Source: Acidimicrobiales bacterium
GTDB taxonomy: Bacteria > Actinomycetota > Acidimicrobiia > Acidimicrobiales > JAKAVM01
DNA: 9,598 nt
NCBI GenBank assembly: GCA_027451785.1
Contig: DAIDIS010000099.1
Span: 1-9,598, forward strand
Reading direction: 5' to 3'
The position numbers and the translations under genes are program-made. Numbering within the stretch: position 1 is the first letter of the stretch; each line of letters starts with the position of its first letter. This document shows positions 1-5,765 of this stretch, piece by piece. The notes beneath the pieces were generated by a model, which ran no database searches, had not been told where the DNA came from, and saw only the letters and a program-made list of their open reading frames with translations.

Positions 1-1525
1 TGGGAGGAACGAGCCAGCCTTGAGGTCCGGCATCAGGGAAGCCGCACTCGCGTTCATATTGGGCGGCCAGTGAAACAAGCAAGGGTTCAGAGCCCGGAGG
101 GCCAAGGAGCTGGGCACCTATCGGTAATCTCGCGTAGCTCATGGACTCCAGGGGAACGCCTTTACCCTTTCGGGACTTGGGCGAGGGAGAGGATGAATGG
201 AAACCAACCGGAATGTTGACTCCCGGCCACCCGACTACGTTCCATGGCCAAGCCATCGGGCAGGTAGTCGTAACAAGCCTGTCCGTCTCCCAGTTGGTCA
301 AGCCACCCGCCTCCCCGATCATGAGCGGCCGCTGGGCGGTTGAGGGAATCACGAGGACATCAACCTCCGAGAAGGTCTTCATGAGCGAACCTCGAAGCTT
401 GGACTCAAGCTTCCTTGAAGTACCCACGACAAAGCTCGGGATTCTGGCACCGTTGGTGATATTTGCCTGAGTTCTAGGGTCGAGAAGCGACTTGTCCGGT
501 ATTCTCGCACCCCACTCCGATATGGCAGCGTGACTTCTCGGCACGAATGTTGCTCCAAGAAGGTATCCATAGTCCGGGGTCACTTCCGTCAAGGAATGGC
601 CCATAGCCGCAATCCTCTCGGCGGCATCGCTGACGGCCAGGCCAATATCCTCGTCCAACTCGCATTTGAAGAGGGCGTAAGGGATCTTGAGCGAGAGGCC
701 GATCCGGAGCTTCGGTGGGTCGGTCATAGCCGAATGGGCTAAAGGTTGGGGAAGGTCGGGAAGTCTATGTATATCCGCTTTCGCGTTCCCCGCGATCGCG
801 TCGAACAGGATTGCGGCGTCGGCCACTGTCTTTGCCAATGGACCCGAGACCGCCAGGCCCAAGAAGGATTCCGGTTCTGGTGCGGCGGACACCCTTCCGC
901 GCTCCGGCTTAATTCCGACCAACCCGCACCAAGACGCCGGTATTCGTATTGATCCTGCACCGTCGGAACCGACTGCCGCAGGTACAACGCCGGCTGACAC
1001 CGCAGACGCCGACCCTCCAGAGGACCCGCCTGGAGTGAACCGTAAATCCCAAGGGTTCCTCGTGCTCCCGGTTGCCTTCGACTCCGTGAAGCACCACTGG
1101 CCGATCTCGGGAGTTGTGGTCTTTCCGACAATGACTGCTCCAGCTTTGCGCAGCCGCCTAACCACTTCCGAGTCATGCTTTATAACAGGGAACTCTCCGG
1201 GGCAACCGAAGGGAGTGGTCTCTCCGGCTATATCCGTGTCGTCCTTGATCGCAACCGGGACGCCGAGCAACGGCAGACTCTCGCCCTTGGCGAGGCGTTC
1301 GTCAGCGGCTTTGGCCTCCGCTAGCGCTCTCTCATCCCGGATGACTCTGAAGGCATTGAGCTCCCTTTGAGAGTCGTGGCTCCGCCTAATCACCTCGGTC
1401 GTCAGTTCCTCCGACGTGGCCTTCCGAGCGTCGAGCCATTGCCTGTACTCGACAAGCGTCTCCGGGAAACTTTGCTTTGCGGTCAAGAATAGGAACGCTA
1501 CTAAATGTTGGCTTTTAACGCTCAT
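1..1525 (-). CDS. Amidase-signature family hydrolase, partial (C-terminal end beyond the window)
   Basis: This gene encodes an enzyme that hydrolyses an amide bond; the substrate cannot be told from the sequence. The reading frame is open from the ATG at 1525 to the left edge, 508 codons without a stop. The amidase-signature Ser-cisSer-Lys triad is visible: Lys94 in VAIKDD, cis-Ser168 in PGGSSGGSAS, and nucleophile Ser192 in GSDGAGSIRIPA. The 74 and 24 residue spacings are close to those of GatA. The last visible residues (QYERECGFPDAGPQGW) resemble the usual C-terminal end of stand-alone amidases, so only a few codons are probably missing. The start is supported by AGGA six bases before ATG. 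It lies 86 bases behind the CBS-citrate synthase on the same strand, so co-transcription is possible. GatA is less likely because no gatC or gatB is adjacent. The family is certain, the role unknown. Confidence 0.9.
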   Translation of the reverse strand, partial: MSVKSQHLVAFLFLTAKQSFPETLVEYRQWLDARKATSEELTTEVIRRSHDSQRELNAFRVIRDERALAEAKAADERLAKGESLPLLGVPVAIKDDTDIAGETTPFGCPGEFPVIKHDSEVVRRLRKAGAVIVGKTTTPEIGQWCFTESKATGSTRNPWDLRFTPGGSSGGSASAVSAGVVPAAVGSDGAGSIRIPASWCGLVGIKPERGRVSAAPEPESFLGLAVSGPLAKTVADAAILFDAIAGNAKADIHRLPDLPQPLAHSAMTDPPKLRIGLSLKIPYALFKCELDEDIGLAVSDAAERIAAMGHSLTEVTPDYGYLLGATFVPRSHAAISEWGARIPDKSLLDPRTQANITNGARIPSFVVGTSRKLESKLRGSLMKTFSEVDVLVIPSTAQRPLMIGEAGGLTNWETDRLVTTTCPMAWPWNVVGWPGVNIPVGFHSSSPSPKSRKGKGVPLESMSYARLPIGAQLLGPPGSEPLLVSLAAQYERECGFPDAGPQGWLVPP

Positions 1526-1611
1526 TAATTCCTGAGGAGCTGGGTGAAGGCGAGGCACTACATCCCGGCTTACTGCCGCGCCTGAGTTATCAAAGCTCCC
1601 GAAGCTTGCCG

Positions 1612-3303
1612 CTAAAGAGGCTGCAACGCCGCCGGGCCGATGTACCTAGAGGCAGGTCGGATTATGCGGTTGTCCGAAGCCTGTTCGAGGGAGTGAGCGG
1701 ACCATCCGACGCACCTGCTCAATGCGAAGGTAGGCGTAAGCATGGGATTAGGGATCCCGCACAGATTCATGACTACAGAGCTGTAGAACTCAACGTTGGT
1801 GTATAGGTCGCGCCCTGGCTTTAGCTCGTCCAGGAGCTGTACAACCGTCGACTCAACTTCAACCGCCAACTCCACAAGGCTGCCTCCCAACTCCAAGGCG
1901 ACTTCCTTCATCAGCTCGGATCGGGGATCAAGTGTCTTGTAGATGCGGTGCCCGAAGCCCATGATGCGCTCGCCGTCCTCAATCTTCTTCTTGATGTATC
2001 GGTAGGCATTGTCAGGATCACCGATCTCTCTGAGCATCTCCAGGACCCTCGAAGGTGCGCCGCCGTGGAGAGGACCTGAGAGAGCGCCGATGCCTGCACT
2101 TACGATTGCACCCAGGTCGGCTCCTGTTGAGGTGACGACCCTCACCGTGAAAGTTGAGGCGTTCAGTCCATGGTCCATGGTGGAGATCATGTACTTTTCC
2201 AATGCTTGAGCTTGCGCTGGGGGAAGCTCCGAGCCAATCAGCATCCACGCGTAGTTGGCGACAAAGCCAAGATCATCTCTTGGCTCTACGGGGTCAAGTC
2301 CCTGGGACATCCGCCAATTGGATGCTGCGATTGCTGGAAGGGATGAGATCATTCGAATGCAGTCTCTGCGCCGCTGCACTGGCGACGAGTCGAATGTCGG
2401 CTTCATCAAAAAGGCCTCTCCGAGCTTTGAAGCGGCTGTCCTAAGGCGCGCCATTTGGTTGGCCTCCGACAGTTTCGAAGTTGGTGTCACGCCATCTTCG
2501 CTTAGGCTGTAGTCAGGATGAAGCCCAAGCCGGAGCGTTTCCTCTGATGCTGCTTTAATTTCGCCGACACTTGCCCGGGCCGTGTTCAAATCGGCAACGA
2601 ACCGTGAGAGAGCATCGCGGGAGGGTAGTTCTGCGTCGATCATTAAGGCGGCGACCTCTTCAAAGCTGCGAGTTCGCGAAAGCTCTACTGCGTCGTACTG
2701 GCGGTATTGGTAAAAGCCCAGTTCACCATTGACGGTGCCGGTGTGGGTCTCGGCAGCAACAACGCCCTCCATGCCTTTTGGAACGTCGGCGAATTGTCCC
2801 TCGACGGGGCGCAGGGCTGAAACCCTGAAGAGATCCCTCATAGAGACAACGCCAGTCAGGCCGCCGGCTGCGTCAACCACGGGGATGTGCCGGTAGCTAT
2901 GCGAGGCCAGGTCTCGCCATGCCTCGATTACCTCTGACTCTTGGTCGACGGTATGAGGATCGAGTGTCATCCAATCGGAGACTGCCTCAGTAGCTGGGTT
3001 GACCCCACTTGATGTTGCTCTGACAAGGTCTCGTTCCGTAATGATCCCGGCGATGGAAGGTGCAACTTTGTCGATTGGATCAAGTGTCTCAGTTGCCTCC
3101 GGGGCGACGACGATTACAGAGCCGACTTCGTTCTCTCTCATCCGGGTTGCCGCGTCGACAAGTGACCCCGAGGTAGAGATGACAATCGGTGGCGTCCTCA
3201 TCAGGTCCGAGACGGTTTTGGATAGGCGTTGGTCGCCGCTACCTGAGTGGGCTCTAGTCGCAGAGCCGGAAGGCGTGCTGTCGTTGTCAGGTAGCAGTTT
3301 CAT
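1612..3303 (-). CDS. Citrate synthase with N-terminal tandem CBS domains
   Basis: Numbering is from the ATG at 3303 (563 aa). It probably condenses acetyl-CoA with oxaloacetate, or propionyl-CoA in a 2-methylcitrate role, in the cytoplasm. CBS1 spans about residues 31-97 and CBS2 about 106-163. Both keep the nucleotide-ribose motif: G86-I-I-T89-E-R-D92 and G151-V-V-S154-M-R-D157. The citrate synthase domain (about 175-563) begins KGMEGVVAAET and contains DHGLNAST (His378), GPLHGG (410-415), GFGHRIY (His452), DPR (Arg461) and GWSAHSLEQ. The third catalytic residue, usually Asp in NVDFYS, is Glu505 here (NVEFYSS). The family is normally about 370-430 aa; the excess is the CBS module. I chose the ATG, with GGAAG eight bases upstream. 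An in-frame TTG at 3348 would add 15 residues, but it has no visible ribosome binding site and lies inside the operator array. CBS domains suggest control by adenine nucleotides; this is inferred. Confidence 0.9.
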   Translation of the reverse strand: MKLLPDNDSTPSGSATRAHSGSGDQRLSKTVSDLMRTPPIVISTSGSLVDAATRMRENEVGSVIVVAPEATETLDPIDKVAPSIAGIITERDLVRATSSGVNPATEAVSDWMTLDPHTVDQESEVIEAWRDLASHSYRHIPVVDAAGGLTGVVSMRDLFRVSALRPVEGQFADVPKGMEGVVAAETHTGTVNGELGFYQYRQYDAVELSRTRSFEEVAALMIDAELPSRDALSRFVADLNTARASVGEIKAASEETLRLGLHPDYSLSEDGVTPTSKLSEANQMARLRTAASKLGEAFLMKPTFDSSPVQRRRDCIRMISSLPAIAASNWRMSQGLDPVEPRDDLGFVANYAWMLIGSELPPAQAQALEKYMISTMDHGLNASTFTVRVVTSTGADLGAIVSAGIGALSGPLHGGAPSRVLEMLREIGDPDNAYRYIKKKIEDGERIMGFGHRIYKTLDPRSELMKEVALELGGSLVELAVEVESTVVQLLDELKPGRDLYTNVEFYSSVVMNLCGIPNPMLTPTFALSRCVGWSAHSLEQASDNRIIRPASRYIGPAALQPL

Positions 3304-3334
3304 GCTTTCATCTTCCGACCGCTGATTCAGTTTG

Positions 3335-3379
3335 TCAATGTTGATCAAATCAATATTGAGGAAGTCAATATAGTATGCA
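3335..3379. promoter_or_regulatory. Three tandem 15-bp repeats with a TCAATATTGA palindrome (putative shared operator)
   Basis: Three units begin at 3335, 3350 and 3365, exactly 15 bp apart. The cores read TCAATGTTGA, TCAATATTGA and TCAATATAGT. The middle core is a perfect 10-bp palindrome, the first differs at one base, and the third keeps its left half. The array lies between the two divergently oriented citrate synthase genes. A -10-like TATAGT (3369-3374, plus strand) and a -10-like TATATT (3372 to 3367, minus strand) both fall in the third unit, so a bound protein would block both directions. The obvious candidate ligand is the HTH domain of the adjacent plus-strand citrate synthase; this is inference. 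The repeats are seen directly; their function is not shown. Confidence 0.65.
3369..3374 (+). promoter_or_regulatory. Candidate -10 element of the HTH-citrate synthase gene
   Basis: TATAGT matches TATAAT at five of six positions and lies 26 bases before the GTG start at 3401. No good -35 hexamer is present at 16-18 bases upstream; TTGATC at 3341-3346 is too far (22-base spacer). The element overlaps the third operator unit, consistent with repression. Confidence 0.35.
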
Positions 3380-3400
3380 GATCAAGGAAAAGGGGAGCGA

Positions 3401-4642
3401 GTGGAAAAGACGATCACCACGACTGAGGCCGCCGATAGGCTCGGCGTGAAGAGAGAGACTCTCTACGCCTATGTGAGCCGAGGCATGTTGACTTCGATTC
3501 GTACTCCCGGCTCCAAGGAGAGCCTTTTCCTCCATAGTGAGGTTGAATTGCTCGCGACCAAGTCGCGGCCAAGGGTGCGGTCGCAGGCCGTCAACCTAAC
3601 AGTGGACTCGGCGATCACCTACCTTGATCCCCGCGGAGCGATGTACTACCGGGGGGAGAATGTGAGCCGGCTTTGCTTGGCCGGTGAGTTCGGTCAGGTG
3701 GCCGAATTTCTCAGGATCGGCAGCTGGGACGGGACATCGAGTCGAATTCATGAAGCTCCCCAAAGCCCACTTTCTGCCGGTTCCAGGAGGGCCATTGAGA
3801 CCCTCCTTTCACCGAGTGCAACTCCGGTGGGAGCTTTCCGCATTGCGCTCTCGGTTCAAAGTTGCGCCGACCCGCTGCGCAATGACCGTTCAGGCTCAGG
3901 GGTAACCAGAACCACCCACAGGATATTTCAAGTGGCGCTCGAAGCCTTCCGGATCAGCAGAGGCGCAAACGTTGCCACTAGGAGAGGGACCCAAAAGGAA
4001 GAATCTGCTCGTTTCCCATTGGCATATTCGCTTTGGGAAAGCCTGACTGATTCACCTGCCACGGTGGCCGAATTGAAGGCGCTTAATGCCGCACTTATCT
4101 TGCTGGCGGATCACGAGATGGCCAGCTCTACACTCGCTGCAAGAGTGGCAGCGTCAACTTGGGCAGATCCTTACCTGGTGGTCTCGGCTGGACTGGCAGC
4201 CCTTAGTGGTCCATTGCACGGCTCAATGTCGGATCGAGTCGCCTCGATGATCGCAAATGCAGCCGCCAATGGGGCAGACGTTGCAATCGGTGAAGCGCTC
4301 TCGGCCGATGGCCACCTAGCTGGGTTCGGTCATATGGTCTACCTGGAGTCCGACCCTCGCTTTGATGCACTTTGGCCATTGGTCGTCAAAGCTTGGGGAA
4401 AGGCTCATTCGCTCAAGGCGGCACGACAGGTGGTGGAGCATCAAAGAGGTAAGTTCCCGAATATCGACTTTGCGCTTGGCTCCTTAGTTTCGGCCTCTGG
4501 TCTGGGACAAGGGGCAGGCGAGGCGATTTTTGCCTTTGCGCGTACGGCTGGCTGGATTGCCCATGCCGTGGAGGAATATCAACACCGACTAAGGTTCCGG
4601 ACTCGGTGCGCCTACACGGGTCCCGAGCCCGAATTGTCTTAG
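3401..4642 (+). CDS. Citrate synthase family protein with N-terminal helix-turn-helix domain
   Basis: This 413-aa protein begins with a MerR/excisionase-like DNA-binding helix-turn-helix at about residues 5-30 (TTEAADRLGVKRETLYAYVS) and continues to about 55 with a wing-like segment. A citrate synthase domain fills about 65-413. The catalytic positions are kept: His238 in LADHEMASST, His311 in GFGHMVY and Asp356 in NIDFALG. GPLHG (270-274), DPR (Arg320) and GWIAHAVEE are also present. The stretch 105-200 is poorly conserved, and GFGHRIY and NVDFYSG are altered next to the catalytic residues, so activity is plausible but unproven. The start is GTG, preceded by AGGGGAG. HTH-fused citrate synthases annotated as citrate synthase 2 occur, as I recall, in other actinobacteria, so the fusion itself is not new. 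It is divergent from the CBS-citrate synthase and shares the 97-base operator region with it, which suggests autoregulation. Confidence 0.88.
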   Translation: MEKTITTTEAADRLGVKRETLYAYVSRGMLTSIRTPGSKESLFLHSEVELLATKSRPRVRSQAVNLTVDSAITYLDPRGAMYYRGENVSRLCLAGEFGQVAEFLRIGSWDGTSSRIHEAPQSPLSAGSRRAIETLLSPSATPVGAFRIALSVQSCADPLRNDRSGSGVTRTTHRIFQVALEAFRISRGANVATRRGTQKEESARFPLAYSLWESLTDSPATVAELKALNAALILLADHEMASSTLAARVAASTWADPYLVVSAGLAALSGPLHGSMSDRVASMIANAAANGADVAIGEALSADGHLAGFGHMVYLESDPRFDALWPLVVKAWGKAHSLKAARQVVEHQRGKFPNIDFALGSLVSASGLGQGAGEAIFAFARTAGWIAHAVEEYQHRLRFRTRCAYTGPEPELS

Positions 4643-4735
4643 GTGGTGAACCTCTTGAGTGCTGAGGCTACCCATGGCCCGGGCGCCTTTGAGTTCTTGT
4701 TGAGGTTCCCTACACCGCCCACTCCTTCGAACACG
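4643..4735. other. Convergent intergenic region with a weak inverted repeat
   Basis: This 93-base spacer separates the ends of the HTH-citrate synthase gene and the ArsR gene, which converge here. GAACCTC (4648-4654) and GAGGTTC (4702-4708) form a perfect 7-bp inverted repeat 47 bases apart. The loop is long and there is no T-run, so it is not a standard intrinsic terminator. Nothing else is visible. Confidence 0.3.
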
Positions 4736-5095
4736 CTATTGGGCTGACTCTTTGATACGGGTAGCGTGGATCGCCTCGGATATCTCCTTGATCTTGGCTA
4801 AGCGACTGTCCCAATTACTCGCGAGCTCAGCCATCGTTCGTGCCGCCTCCTCGACCCTGGCGGGTATGGCGGAGTACCTGACCTCACGGCCCTTACGCTC
4901 TTGCGTGACGAGGTTTGCGGCTTCCAAAACCGCCATATGCTTCGCTACCGCTTGGCGACTAATGGGCGAGATCCTGGCCAAGGCGCTTGCGCTTTGCTCG
5001 CCGGAGGTGATCAGGTGGTCGAGCAACACCAGCCTGTTGGGCTCGGAAAAAGCCTCCCACAGGCCGGTGTCTAAGTTTTCGGCGAGCAAGCTCAT
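4736..5095 (-). CDS. ArsR-family winged-helix transcriptional regulator
   Basis: This 119-aa protein has an ArsR winged helix-turn-helix. N-terminal helix AFSEPNRLVLLDHLIT is at 15-30, the recognition region SRQAVAKHMAVLEAANLV at about 46-63, and the wing QERKGREVRYSAIP at about 65-78. It then ends in a long helical tail typical of ArsR partners of SRPBCC proteins. It contains no cysteine, so it lacks the metal-binding CxC-type site of ArsR/SmtB sensors, and its effector is probably not a thiol-bound metal. The ATG lies 12 bases after the stop of the SRPBCC gene with no clear Shine-Dalgarno, so translation is probably coupled to that gene. It is likely to bind the three inverted repeats at 5666-5746 and repress its own operon. 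The family call is firm; the ligand is unknown. Confidence 0.92.
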   Translation of the reverse strand: MSLLAENLDTGLWEAFSEPNRLVLLDHLITSGEQSASALARISPISRQAVAKHMAVLEAANLVTQERKGREVRYSAIPARVEEAARTMAELASNWDSRLAKIKEISEAIHATRIKESAQ

Positions 5096-5107
5096 CAGGC
5101 GGCGAGC

Positions 5108-5566
5108 TTACTTGGCTACGGTTTGGTCTTGTGCATAGCGAACAAGGCTCGGCAGCACTTGGTCGTCCCAGCCGCGAGTGTGGTCATCGAAGTAGTCCTG
5201 CTTGCGCTTCTCTTCCCAATTGACCGTCGCGAACCCGCTCTCACGCAACTTGAGGAGAGTGTCCTCGCCCTTTTCCTCAAGGTGGAACTCGACCAGGAAC
5301 GAATTTCCTGCATCGGGGTCCTCTCCCTGGGGCTCGCACCAGCGGAAGGAAAATGCGTCGATCGGAGACAACTCGACGACCGTGATCGGCTGGTCGCCGT
5401 GTCCATCGAAGTGAAGATTGCCTTTGCCTCCGGGCCGAAGGTCGAGTGCTGCTGACTGGCTGAACCACTTACCGATATGGGCGGGGTCGGTGACCACCTC
5501 CCATACGATCTCGCGGGGAGCACCGATAACGATCTCCCTTTCGATTGCTTCTGTGTATGGCGTCAT
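5108..5566 (-). CDS. SRPBCC (AHSA1/START-like) domain protein
   Basis: This 152-aa protein is a single SRPBCC (AHSA1-like) fold, a cytoplasmic helix-grip domain with a hydrophobic ligand cavity. The N-terminal strand EREIVIGAPREIVWEVVTDP (9-28) is characteristic, followed by the KWF motif (33-35), RPGGKGNLHF (44-53), central strands (FRWCEP; FLVEFHLEE; TLLKLRESGF) and a C-terminal helix from about residue 129. The ATG at 5566 was chosen because a perfect AGGAGG (5575-5580) lies eight bases upstream. A TTG at 5656 would extend the frame by 30 residues but has no supporting site and reaches towards the operator region. It is the first gene of a two-gene operon with the ArsR regulator. SRPBCC-ArsR pairs are common and often concern small organic molecules or stress; the ligand here cannot be read from the sequence. 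Confidence 0.9.
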   Translation of the reverse strand: MTPYTEAIEREIVIGAPREIVWEVVTDPAHIGKWFSQSAALDLRPGGKGNLHFDGHGDQPITVVELSPIDAFSFRWCEPQGEDPDAGNSFLVEFHLEEKGEDTLLKLRESGFATVNWEEKRKQDYFDDHTRGWDDQVLPSLVRYAQDQTVAK

Positions 5567-5574
5567 TGTTGTGG

Positions 5575-5580
5575 CCTCCT
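5575..5580 (-). promoter_or_regulatory. Ribosome binding site of the SRPBCC gene
   Basis: AGGAGG on the minus strand lies eight bases before the ATG at 5566. It is the strongest Shine-Dalgarno sequence in the window and decides the start of this gene against the upstream TTG. Confidence 0.85.
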
Positions 5581-5665
5581 TATGGGGCTCCGCTGGTTGG
5601 CCTGCCTTCTTGTTGGAGCGTGAAGTATCCGGCCGGGCCTTGTCGGCGAGGAGCAATTGTTGTTA

Positions 5666-5746
5666 TGCAACTTATAGTTGCACATAGTGAGACTACATGC
5701 AACTGTTGGTTGCGCAAGATGAAGGCATGTACAACTAATTGTTGCG
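5666..5746. promoter_or_regulatory. Three 17-bp inverted-repeat operators spaced 32 bp apart (putative ArsR sites)
   Basis: Site 1 (5666-5682) reads TGCAACT-TAT-AGTTGCA, a perfect 7+3+7 inverted repeat. Site 2 (5698-5714) reads TGCAACT-GTT-GGTTGCG. Site 3 (5730-5746) reads TACAACT-AAT-TGTTGCG. The starts are exactly 32 bp apart, close to three helical turns, so the three dimers would sit on one face of the DNA. The site nearest the SRPBCC gene is perfect; the distal ones are degenerate. A -10-like TATAAG (minus strand, 5676 to 5671) is embedded in site 1, so binding there should block transcription. Size, symmetry and position fit the ArsR regulator encoded downstream. The repeats are seen directly; the assignment is inferred. 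Confidence 0.75.
5671..5676 (-). promoter_or_regulatory. Candidate -10 element of the SRPBCC-ArsR operon
   Basis: TATAAG on the minus strand matches TATAAT at five of six positions and lies inside operator site 1, about 105 bases before the ATG. The only -35-like hexamer, TTGCAT (5702 to 5697), has a long 20-base spacer, so the promoter call is tentative. Confidence 0.3.
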
Positions 5747-5765
5747 TAATGGGGAAGGGCTGCGT

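Noticed and set aside
687..1370. Plus-strand open frame of 227 codons
   Set aside because: It is antisense to the amidase. The minus-strand frame shows the complete amidase motifs and catalytic triad, while this one gives a Ser/Ala/Pro-rich sequence with no recognisable family.
1593..1607. AAGCT-N5-AGCTT hairpin after the CBS-citrate synthase
   Set aside because: The stem is only 5 bp and there is no T-run on either strand, so it is not supported as a terminator.
3304..3348. TTG start at 3348 for the CBS-citrate synthase
   Set aside because: It lacks a ribosome binding site and would place part of the operator array inside the coding sequence. The ATG at 3303 has GGAAG at a suitable distance. 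It cannot be fully excluded.
4648..4708. GAACCTC / GAGGTTC inverted repeat as a bidirectional terminator
   Set aside because: The 47-base loop and lack of T-runs make termination unlikely. It is noted only as content of the convergent spacer.
4736..5095. Arsenic or metal sensing by the ArsR protein
   Set aside because: The protein has no cysteine, so the Cys-based metal sites of the family are absent, and its neighbour is an SRPBCC protein rather than a metal transporter or reductase.
5567..5656. TTG start at 5656 for the SRPBCC protein
   Set aside because: The added 30 residues do not belong to the fold, and a perfect AGGAGG supports the ATG at 5566.
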